NCBI GenBank assembly: GCA_050516505.1
Contig: CP191518.1
Location: 3,782,001-3,846,000, forward strand
Source: Scandinavium ludwigii_A
GTDB taxonomy: Bacteria; Pseudomonadota; Gammaproteobacteria; Enterobacterales; Enterobacteriaceae
Length of the DNA stretch: 64,000 bases
Direction of reading: 5' to 3'
The position numbers and the translations under genes are program-made. Positions 7,489 through 14,104 of the stretch are shown in pieces (position 1 is the stretch's first letter; every line of letters starts with the position of its first letter). Under the pieces are notes generated by a model. That model searched no databases. It saw only the letters and a program-made list of their open reading frames with translations, and was not told the origin of the DNA.

Positions 7489-8793
7489 ATGACGACTCAA
7501 CGCACGTATCTCCAACGAGGAGTGCTTATCTGGCTTATCGCCTGTCTGCTGAGCAGCGCCCTGCTGTACGCCGAGCAGATCCGCCGTCAGTATTGGGCCT
7601 GCGATCGCGCCTTCAACGGATTGTTCAGTACGATCGATACCGCCCTTACGCAAAATGAATCAGTCATTCCCATTCTCAACGGGGATGAATCGCTTTCGCT
7701 GCTACAGCAAAAATTCCCGCAGGTTCAGGCGCTGGAGAAAACCGTTCAGCGCCCGCTGAATGCGCCGCGCGTCGAAACGCTCTCAGCGATGAGCTACTGG
7801 CTGTATAACCCCTATCGCCAGATTCGGGTGCAAATCAATCTCGCGCCGCTGCTGCAAACCGACTCACGCTTTGCTGATATTCAGCTCAGCCTGCGCACCC
7901 CGCCCACCCAGGGAAAATATCGCTGGCACTGGACGCGGCATTTCCCGCAACACTTTCAGCCGTTCATATTGCAGGCCAGCGCCAACCCAGACTGGTTCGG
8001 CGTGGCGCGTTTACCGCATTTCCTGATTGCCGCCGGATGGGCGGTCGTTATTAGCGTGATAATGCTGCTGTTATGGGGTCGCGAACAACAGCGTACCGAT
8101 CGCCAGCGGGCGGATTATTATCAACACGCGCGACTGAATACGCTCGGCGAAATGGCCGCGGGCGTGGTGCACGAAATTAACCAGCCGCTGACAGCGACCC
8201 AGATGTGGCTCCAGGGCGGAATGCGCCAACTGGATCAGGGCCACACTGCCGAAGCGCTGCACGCCATGCGCTCGGCGTTGACCCAGACTCAGCGGATAAG
8301 CGAGTTGCTCACCCGCTTTCGCGCGCACCTGACTCAGGAAGCGGTCACGATGACTCGGGTCAATCTGGAGCATAGCTGGCAGCGGGTAGGCAATTTGCTG
8401 GAACACGAGCCAGGCTCAAAACACATTCGCCTCACCCATGATTTCAGCGCGCGGGTGATCCAGGCCGATCGTCTTTGGCTGGAACAGGTGCTGCATAATT
8501 TGCTCAACAACGCTATTCAGGCTCAGATGGCAAGCGGGCGCGGTTGGGTGCATATTGCCAGCGCGGCGGTGGGCGATCGGGTGAAGGTGACGATCGCCGA
8601 CGGCGGACCGGGATTTAGCCCAGAGGCGCTAAAACTGGCGCTGATGCCGCTGTTCAGCGAGCGCGAAGGTGGCTTGGGTCTGGGCTTAACGCTCACGGAA
8701 TCGCTGATGACGCGGATGAATGGCAGTATTCAGCTGGCGAATACCCCGGACGGCGGGGCCGAAATCAGTTTGTGGTTTATCAGAGAGACGTAA
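7489..8793 (+). CDS. Membrane sensor histidine kinase
   Basis: A 434-residue inner-membrane kinase. Transmembrane segments at about residues 10-28 and 177-197 enclose a periplasmic domain of about 150 residues with no recognised fold. The cytosolic part has an H-box with phospho-accepting His228 (GEMAAGVVHEINQPL), an N-box (LEQVLHNLLNNAIQA), a G1 box (DGGPGFS) and a G2 box (GGLGLGLTL). There is no PAS or HAMP domain, so sensing probably occurs in the periplasm. The H-box style is that of the FixL/TtrS/DctB group. The regulator gene follows after 6 nt. The ligand is unknown. Upstream, CTGACG and GATACT spaced by 18 bp could be a weak promoter. Confidence 0.88.
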   Translation: MTTQRTYLQRGVLIWLIACLLSSALLYAEQIRRQYWACDRAFNGLFSTIDTALTQNESVIPILNGDESLSLLQQKFPQVQALEKTVQRPLNAPRVETLSAMSYWLYNPYRQIRVQINLAPLLQTDSRFADIQLSLRTPPTQGKYRWHWTRHFPQHFQPFILQASANPDWFGVARLPHFLIAAGWAVVISVIMLLLWGREQQRTDRQRADYYQHARLNTLGEMAAGVVHEINQPLTATQMWLQGGMRQLDQGHTAEALHAMRSALTQTQRISELLTRFRAHLTQEAVTMTRVNLEHSWQRVGNLLEHEPGSKHIRLTHDFSARVIQADRLWLEQVLHNLLNNAIQAQMASGRGWVHIASAAVGDRVKVTIADGGPGFSPEALKLALMPLFSEREGGLGLGLTLTESLMTRMNGSIQLANTPDGGAEISLWFIRET

Positions 8794-8799
8794 CTATCG

Positions 8800-9411
8800 A
8801 TGGAAAACATTATCTATGTGGTGGATGACGACGCGTCGATTCGCGAGTCGCTCTCTTTTCTGTTCTCGACCCTGCAGTGGCCGACGCAGTGCTTCGATGC
8901 CATTGACGCGTTTAGCACGGCCTGTCAGCCCGAAAGCATGATAACCGGCTGTCTGCTGCTCGATATGCGGATGCCCGGTCAAAGTGGGCTGGCGTGGCTC
9001 GAAAAACACAGCGCGTCGCACCCGCTGCTGCCGGTGGTGATGATGACGGGCCATGGTTCAATCGACGCCTGCCGTCGGGCGTTTCATCACGGCGTATTTG
9101 AGTTTTTCACCAAGCCGCTGGACGCCGATCAACTCATCGAGACGGTTCATCTGGCCTTCGCGGAAAGCGAGAAACGCCAGCGTGGATGGCAGGAACACAT
9201 TCGTGCCAAAGCCCTTTTCGCCCAGCTCACCGCCAGGGAAACGGACGTGCTGCATGAGCTAATGACCGGTGCCAGCAACAAAGAAGTCGCAGTGCGCCTG
9301 GCACTCTCTACCCGCACTGTCGAAGCGCACCGGGCGGCGATTTTCAGCAAGCTCGGCGTCAACAGTCTGGTGCAGGCCATTCGCGAACACGACAAACTTA
9401 ACTCCGTATAA
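8800..9411 (+). CDS. Response regulator, FixJ/NarL type with LuxR-family HTH
   Basis: A 203-residue two-domain regulator. The receiver (1-120) has the acidic pair D10/D11, phospho-acceptor D55 (LLLDMRMPG), T83 (MMTG) and K105 (FTKP), so it should be phosphorylatable. After a helical linker the C-terminal LuxR/GerE helix-turn-helix (about 140-200) reads LTARETDVLHELMTGASNKE and STRTVEAHRAAIFSKLGV. It lies 6 nt after the kinase gene and surely pairs with it. Likely targets are close by: the downstream HbpS-like gene starts 87 nt later and the gap holds two copies of CTCCGTAT. Target and signal are not known. Confidence 0.9.
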   Translation: MENIIYVVDDDASIRESLSFLFSTLQWPTQCFDAIDAFSTACQPESMITGCLLLDMRMPGQSGLAWLEKHSASHPLLPVVMMTGHGSIDACRRAFHHGVFEFFTKPLDADQLIETVHLAFAESEKRQRGWQEHIRAKALFAQLTARETDVLHELMTGASNKEVAVRLALSTRTVEAHRAAIFSKLGVNSLVQAIREHDKLNSV

Positions 9412-9431
9412 TTACCAGGACGGCTCCGTAT
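9402..9431 (+). promoter_or_regulatory. 8-bp direct repeat at the regulator / HbpS-like junction
   Basis: CTCCGTAT occurs at 9402-9409, overlapping the last codons of the regulator gene, and at 9424-9431, 22 bp apart or about two helical turns. This could be a paired response-regulator site for the downstream gene. The motif was found by eye and has no known consensus behind it. Confidence 0.3.
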
Positions 9432-9498
9432 TCCCCCGAATTACGCTTCCTGCTTTGCCTTGTTAGCATGACCGAACACGACAAAGAGGAAGCCCGCA

Positions 9499-9978
9499 AT
9501 GAAAAAACTCATCATCTCCGCCGCCCTGATGGCCGGTTTCGCATCTGCCGCGGTTCAGGCTGAATCCCTGAGCCAAAAAAGCATTTCCCTGACGCAGGCC
9601 AACAGCCTGGCGCAGGAAGCCATCAGCGCCTGTAGCGCGAAGAATTATCAGGTGACGGTGACCGTGGTCGACAGAGCAGGCGTGGTGAAAGCCGTGCAGC
9701 GCACCGATAACGCCGGGCCGCACAGCGTGAAAGCCAGCGAAATGAAAGCCTTCACCGCCCTGACCATGAAAAATGCCAGCGGCAAAGTGATGGAAGCGGC
9801 GCAGAGCAATGCGGGCGCGCAGAACTTAAAGGATATTCCTGGCCTGTTGTTGCTGGCGGGTGGATTACCGGTGAAAGACGGGAATGAGGTGATTGGGGCT
9901 ATCGGTATCGGCGGTGCGCCAGGCGGCAATCTGGATGAAGCCTGTGCACAGGCGGCGCTGGACAAGGTTAAGCTGTAA
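9499..9978 (+). CDS. Secreted GlcG/HbpS-family (heme-binding-like) protein
   Basis: A 159-residue protein with a signal peptide (KKLIISAALMAGFASAAVQA) and a single GlcG/HbpS domain: LTQANSLAQEAISAC, VTVTVVDRAGVVKAVQRTD, KAFTALTMKNAS, and the glycine-rich end VIGAIGIGGAPGG. Family members include cytosolic GlcG and the extracellular Streptomyces HbpS, which binds heme and modulates the kinase SenS. Here the protein is predicted to be periplasmic and is encoded next to a kinase with a periplasmic sensor domain, so an accessory-sensor role is an attractive inference. Heme binding is not proven by the sequence. Confidence 0.85.
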   Translation: MKKLIISAALMAGFASAAVQAESLSQKSISLTQANSLAQEAISACSAKNYQVTVTVVDRAGVVKAVQRTDNAGPHSVKASEMKAFTALTMKNASGKVMEAAQSNAGAQNLKDIPGLLLLAGGLPVKDGNEVIGAIGIGGAPGGNLDEACAQAALDKVKL

Positions 9979-9987
9979 GTTCTGTGT

Positions 9988-10102
9988 GTCGGGTGGCGCT
10001 TCGCTGACCCGACCTACGATCGTATTTTTTGTCGGGTGGTGCTGCCATCACCCGACCTACAATTGTGTTTCGTAGGGTGGATAAACGTAGCGCCATCCGC
10101 CC
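9988..10102. repeat. Cluster of three REP-like palindromic units
   Basis: Three related units lie at 9988-10016, 10031-10060 and 10071-10102. The first two share the frame GTCGGGTGG...CCCGACCTAC with inverted ends (GTCGGGT/ACCCGAC); the third reads GTAGGGTGG...CGCCATCCGCC. They sit between the HbpS-like gene and a convergent small gene, a usual place for REP/BIME clusters. Confidence 0.7.
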
Positions 10103-10110
10103 TTTTCACC

Positions 10111-10383
10111 TCAGTTGGTCGGCGACGGCGCACCCACAGAAGGATGCGCCGCGGTCAGCACGTCTTCATCTGCTTTGATACTGCCGGAGTTTGCCGCCCA
10201 GACGCCTTCCTGAGTTTTGGTCACTCCCTGATGCTGCACATTCAGGTTTTCTCCTACCGCCGCGATATGGGTGGTTTCGGTCCCGCCGCTGTTATCAGCC
10301 CACGGAATCACCGGATCGTCAGCGAGCGCAAAACCCGATACCAGCGTTGTCGCAAGGATAGCGGTTGTCAGAAGTGTTTTCAT
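10111..10383 (-). CDS. Small secreted protein, family not recognised
   Basis: A 90-residue ORF whose ATG at 10383 follows a GAGG Shine-Dalgarno by 6 nt; an in-frame TTG 12 nt upstream is less likely. The N-terminus (KTLLTTAILATTLVSGFALA) is a textbook signal peptide with cleavage expected before DDPVIPW, leaving about 70 acidic, Ser/Thr/Gly-rich residues (HIAAVGENLNVQHQGVTK). No cysteines, membrane segments or known motifs are seen. It is probably periplasmic. It converges with the HbpS-like gene across the palindrome cluster, and its function cannot be stated. Confidence 0.65.
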   Translation of the reverse strand: MKTLLTTAILATTLVSGFALADDPVIPWADNSGGTETTHIAAVGENLNVQHQGVTKTQEGVWAANSGSIKADEDVLTAAHPSVGAPSPTN

Positions 10384-10530
10384 AATGGACCTCAATTAAT
10401 AATTTCAACGCTATAAGTTTAGCGCGTTATTATTACCAAGGTAATGACAAGATGTTCACAGATATTTTCAAAGAAATGTTTTAAATGAGTGAGTTAACGC
10501 TTCGCTGAGCATCCACAGCTTTTTACAGAT

Positions 10531-10557
10531 ATAAAAAAAGCGGCCCGTAGGCCGCTT
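10531..10557 (-). terminator. Intrinsic terminator of lpdA
   Basis: AAGCGGCC, loop CGTA and GGCCGCTT form a perfect 8-bp stem. On the minus strand it is followed by seven T. It lies 16 bp past the lpdA stop codon. Confidence 0.9.
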
Positions 10558-10573
10558 CTTACATTCAGAAATC

Positions 10574-11998
10574 TTATTTCTTTTTCGCTTTCGGGTTCGG
10601 CAGGTCTGTAATGCTACCTTCGAACACTTCTGCGGCCAGGCCAACGGACTCGTGCAGAGTCGGGTGAGCGTGGATGGTAAGCGCGATGTCTTCTGCATCA
10701 CAGCCCATTTCGATAGCCAGACCGATTTCACCCAGCAGCTCGCCGCCGTTGGTACCGACAATCGCACCACCGATAACACGGTGAGTTTCTTTGTCGAAAA
10801 TCAGTTTGGTCATACCGTCTGCGCAATCGGAAGCGATAGCACGGCCAGAAGCAGCCCACGGGAAGGTGGCGGTTTCGTAGCTGATGCCTTTCTCTTTCGC
10901 TTCTTTCTCGGTCAGACCCACCCAGGCAACTTCTGGCTCAGTATAAGCGATGGATGGGATCACTTTCGGATCGAAGTAGTGCTTCATGCCCGCGATAACT
11001 TCAGCGGCAACGTGACCTTCGTGAACACCTTTGTGCGCCAGCATTGGCTGACCGACGATATCGCCGATAGCAAAGATGTGTGGCACGTTAGTACGCAGCT
11101 GCTTGTCGACACGGATGAAACCACGGTCGTCCACTTCCACGCCAGCTTTGCCCGCGTCGAGGTTTTTACCGTTCGGCACACGGCCGATAGCCACCAGTAC
11201 GGCGTCATAGCGCTGTGCTTCAGCAGGCGCTTTTTTGCCTTCCATGGAAACGTAAATACCGTCTTCTTTCGCTTCAACGGCAGTCACTTTGGTTTCCAGC
11301 ATCAGGTTGAATTTCTTGCTGATGCGCTTGGTGAAGACTTTAACCACGTCTTTATCGGCAGCCGGGATAACCTGGTCGAACATTTCAACCACGTCAATCT
11401 CTGAACCCAGAGAGTGATACACCGTGCCCATTTCCAGACCGATGATACCGCCACCCATGACCAGCAGGCGTTTCGGTACGGTTTTCAGTTCCAGGGCGTC
11501 GGTGGAGTCCCACACGCGCGGATCTTCATGCGGAATGAACGGCAGTTCGATCGGACGGGAACCCGCCGCGATGATTGCGTTGTCGAAGTTGATCACGGTT
11601 TTGCCGTTTTCGCCTTCCACTTCCAGCGTGTTCGCACCGGTGAATTTACCCAGACCGTTTACCACTTTCACTTTACGACCTTTGGCCATGCCAGCGAGGC
11701 CGCCGGTCAGTTGAGTGATAACTTTTTCTTTCCAGGTACGAATTTTGTCGATATCGGTTTTCGGCTCACCGAAGACGATACCGTGTTCAGCCAGCGCTTT
11801 CGCTTCTTCGATAACTTTCGCGACGTGCAGCAGCGCTTTAGAAGGGATACAGCCGACGTTCAGACAAACACCACCGAGGGTGCTGTAACGCTCGACGATG
11901 ACGGTTTCCAGACCTAAATCAGCGCAACGGAAGGCAGCGGAATAACCTGCCGGGCCTGCCCCAAGTACGACGACCTGAGTTTTGATTTCAGTACTCAT
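10574..11998 (-). CDS. lpdA: Dihydrolipoyl dehydrogenase (E3)
   Basis: Flavoprotein that reoxidises dihydrolipoyl groups of the pyruvate and 2-oxoglutarate dehydrogenase complexes and the glycine cleavage system, reducing NAD+. It has 474 residues when started at the second of two adjacent ATG codons, as in E. coli (STEIKTQVVVLGAGPAGYS) and at better distance from AGAGGT. Seen: the FAD-binding GAGPAG, the redox disulfide C45/C50 in GGVCLNVGCIPSK, the NAD-binding GGGIIGLEMG and the C-terminal HAHPTLHES with the catalytic His. It follows aceEF but has its own promoter behind the aceF terminator, which fits its use by several complexes. Confidence 0.98.
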   Translation of the reverse strand: MSTEIKTQVVVLGAGPAGYSAAFRCADLGLETVIVERYSTLGGVCLNVGCIPSKALLHVAKVIEEAKALAEHGIVFGEPKTDIDKIRTWKEKVITQLTGGLAGMAKGRKVKVVNGLGKFTGANTLEVEGENGKTVINFDNAIIAAGSRPIELPFIPHEDPRVWDSTDALELKTVPKRLLVMGGGIIGLEMGTVYHSLGSEIDVVEMFDQVIPAADKDVVKVFTKRISKKFNLMLETKVTAVEAKEDGIYVSMEGKKAPAEAQRYDAVLVAIGRVPNGKNLDAGKAGVEVDDRGFIRVDKQLRTNVPHIFAIGDIVGQPMLAHKGVHEGHVAAEVIAGMKHYFDPKVIPSIAYTEPEVAWVGLTEKEAKEKGISYETATFPWAASGRAIASDCADGMTKLIFDKETHRVIGGAIVGTNGGELLGEIGLAIEMGCDAEDIALTIHAHPTLHESVGLAAEVFEGSITDLPNPKAKKK

Positions 11999-12075
11999 CA
12001 TGACCTCTGTTATTGATTCCCGACGATCCCTGGTCTTACTTCGCCCATTGCCACCGGGATGTTCTATCCGCTCGT

Positions 12076-12104
12076 ATTTTACAAAATTGTTAACAATTTT
12101 GAAA
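12076..12104 (-). promoter_or_regulatory. lpdA promoter with a 20-bp perfect palindrome
   Basis: On the minus strand TAAAAT (12076-12081) is a good -10, with TTTCAA as a poor -35 at 17 bp. The spacer is almost wholly filled by the perfect palindrome CAAAATTGTTAACAATTTTG (12082-12101). The TGTTAA half-sites resemble ArcA-type sequences, and E. coli lpd is ArcA-repressed, so an operator role is plausible but inferred. Confidence 0.55.
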
Positions 12105-12168
12105 CAACAAACGGCAAACGAATTCTCTTTTGCGACGATAACCTCATGGTGCGTAATGAGATTACCAG

Positions 12169-12197
12169 AAAAAAGCCGGCCGATTGGCCGGCTTTTT
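12169..12197. terminator. Terminator between aceF and lpdA
   Basis: GCCGGCC and GGCCGGC with loop GATT, flanked by six A on one side and five T on the other, form a stem that can work on both strands. It starts 4 bp past the aceF stop. Partial read-through would let the pdhR-aceEF transcript reach lpdA. Confidence 0.9.
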
Positions 12198-12200
12198 CGC

Positions 12201-14090
12201 TTACATCACCAGGCGGCGGATGTCAGCCAGGGTGTTGTTGATGATGGTAATGAAGCGAGCACCATCAGCGCCATCGATCACACGGTGGTCGAAGGAAAGA
12301 GACATAGGCATCATCAGACGCGGTACGAACTCTTTACCGTTCCACACCGGCTCCATCGCCGACTTGGACACACCGAGGATCGCCACTTCTGGCGCATTCA
12401 CGATTGGCGCGAAGTGAGTCGTCCCGATCCCGCCGAGGCTGGAGATGGTGAAGCAACCGCCCTGCATTTCGCCAGCGGTCAGCTTGCCATCACGGGCTTT
12501 CTTAGAGATAGCCATCAGTTCGCGAGACAGTTCGGTGATGCTCTTCTTGTTCACGTCTTTAAAGACAGGAACTACCAGACCGTTCGGGGTATCAACCGCG
12601 ACACCGACGTTGATGTATTTTTTCAGCGTCAGTTTCTGGCCGTCTTCAGACAGAGAGCTGTTGAAGCGTGGCATCTGCTCAAGGGCAGTCGCAACCGCTT
12701 TCATGATGAACACCACAGGGGTGAACTTCACGTCCAGCTTGCGCTTAGCCGCTTCTTCGTTCTGCTGTTTGCGGAACGCTTCCAGATCGGTGATATCGGT
12801 TTTGTCGAAGTGGGTAACGTGCGGGATCATCACCCAGTTACGGCTCAGGTTAGCACCAGAGATTTTCTGGATACGGCCCATTTCCACTTCTTCGATTTCG
12901 CCGAACTTGCTGAAGTCAACTTTCGGCCATGGCAGCATGCCTGGCAGACCACCACCGGTCGCGGCGGCAGGGGCTGATTCAGCGCGTTTCACCGCATCTT
13001 TCACGTAAGCCTGAACGTCTTCGCGCAGGATACGGCCTTTACGACCGGAGCCTTTCACTTTCGCCAGGTTCACGCCGAATTCGCGTGCCAGACGGCGGAT
13101 AAGCGGAGTGGCGTGAACGTAAGCGTCGTTTTCAGCGAACTCTGATTTGCCTTCTGCTTTCGCAGCCGGGGCCGCAGCTGACGCTGCTTTAGCCGGTGCC
13201 GGAGCGGCGGCCGCTGGTGCAGCAGCTGGAGCCGCAGCAGGTGCAGCGCCTTCCACTTCGAAGACCATGATCAGAGAGCCGGTAGACACTTTGTCGCCGG
13301 TGCTGATTTTGATTTCTTTTACAGTCCCTGCGAACGGAGCCGGAACTTCCATTGAAGCCTTGTCACCTTCAACGGTGATCAGTGACTGTTCAGCGGCAAC
13401 TTTGTCGCCCACTTTCACCATCACTTCAGTCACTTCAACTTCGTCACCGCCGATGTCCGGTACGTTAACGTCTTTCGCGCCAGAGGCAGCCGGAGCTGCG
13501 GCGGCTGCTGGAGCAGCGGCCTGAGCTGGAGCGGCGGCAGGTGCTGCGCCTGCCACTTCGAAGACCATAATCAGGGAGCCGGTAGACACTTTGTCGCCGG
13601 TGTTGATTTTGATCTCTTTCACGGTGCCTGCGAACGGTGCCGGAACTTCCATTGAGGCTTTGTCGCCTTCAACGGTGATCAGGGACTGTTCAGCGGCAAC
13701 GGTGTCGCCCACTTTGACCATGATTTCGGTGACTTCCACTTCGTCGCCACCGATATCCGGTACGTTAACGTCTTTCGCCGCAGCCGCAGCTGGGGCAGCA
13801 GCAGGTGCCGCTTCTTTCTTCTCTTCTGCCTGAGCAGGTGCAGCAGCAGCTGCACCGTCGGCGGAATCGAAAATCATGATCAGTTTACCGGTCTCGGTTT
13901 TGTCACCGACAGAGACTTTGATCTCTTTAACGATGCCAGCCTGTGGAGACGGAACTTCCATAGAGGCTTTGTCGCCTTCTACGGTGATCAGCGACTGTTC
14001 AGCTTCAACTTTGTCGCCTACTTTGACCAGGATCTCGGTGATTTCAACTTCATCAGCCCCGATGTCCGGCACATTGATTTCGATAGCCAT
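12201..14090 (-). CDS. aceF: Pyruvate dehydrogenase E2, dihydrolipoyl acetyltransferase
   Basis: Core of the pyruvate dehydrogenase complex; moves the acetyl group from lipoamide to CoA. The 629 residues (E. coli 630) hold three lipoyl domains with lipoyl-lysines K41, K144 and K244, each in EGDKASMEVP, joined by long Ala/Pro linkers. A peripheral subunit-binding domain follows (ATPLIRRLAREFGV...GRILREDV), then the catalytic domain ending with HRVIDGADGARFI, which carries the active-site His. The gene starts 14 nt after aceE. Confidence 0.98.
   Translation of the reverse strand: MAIEINVPDIGADEVEITEILVKVGDKVEAEQSLITVEGDKASMEVPSPQAGIVKEIKVSVGDKTETGKLIMIFDSADGAAAAAPAQAEEKKEAAPAAAPAAAAAKDVNVPDIGGDEVEVTEIMVKVGDTVAAEQSLITVEGDKASMEVPAPFAGTVKEIKINTGDKVSTGSLIMVFEVAGAAPAAAPAQAAAPAAAAAPAASGAKDVNVPDIGGDEVEVTEVMVKVGDKVAAEQSLITVEGDKASMEVPAPFAGTVKEIKISTGDKVSTGSLIMVFEVEGAAPAAAPAAAPAAAAPAPAKAASAAAPAAKAEGKSEFAENDAYVHATPLIRRLAREFGVNLAKVKGSGRKGRILREDVQAYVKDAVKRAESAPAAATGGGLPGMLPWPKVDFSKFGEIEEVEMGRIQKISGANLSRNWVMIPHVTHFDKTDITDLEAFRKQQNEEAAKRKLDVKFTPVVFIMKAVATALEQMPRFNSSLSEDGQKLTLKKYINVGVAVDTPNGLVVPVFKDVNKKSITELSRELMAISKKARDGKLTAGEMQGGCFTISSLGGIGTTHFAPIVNAPEVAILGVSKSAMEPVWNGKEFVPRLMMPMSLSFDHRVIDGADGARFITIINNTLADIRRLVM
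13251..13775 (-). repeat. Near-identical lipoyl-domain repeats 2 and 3 in aceF
   Basis: Lipoyl domain 2 (about 13551-13775) and domain 3 (about 13251-13475) differ by only four residues over about 75, while domain 1 is more diverged. The DNA is almost as similar, giving two direct repeats 300 bp apart. Confidence 0.85.
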
Positions 14091-14104
14091 TATTCTTTTA
14101 CCTC

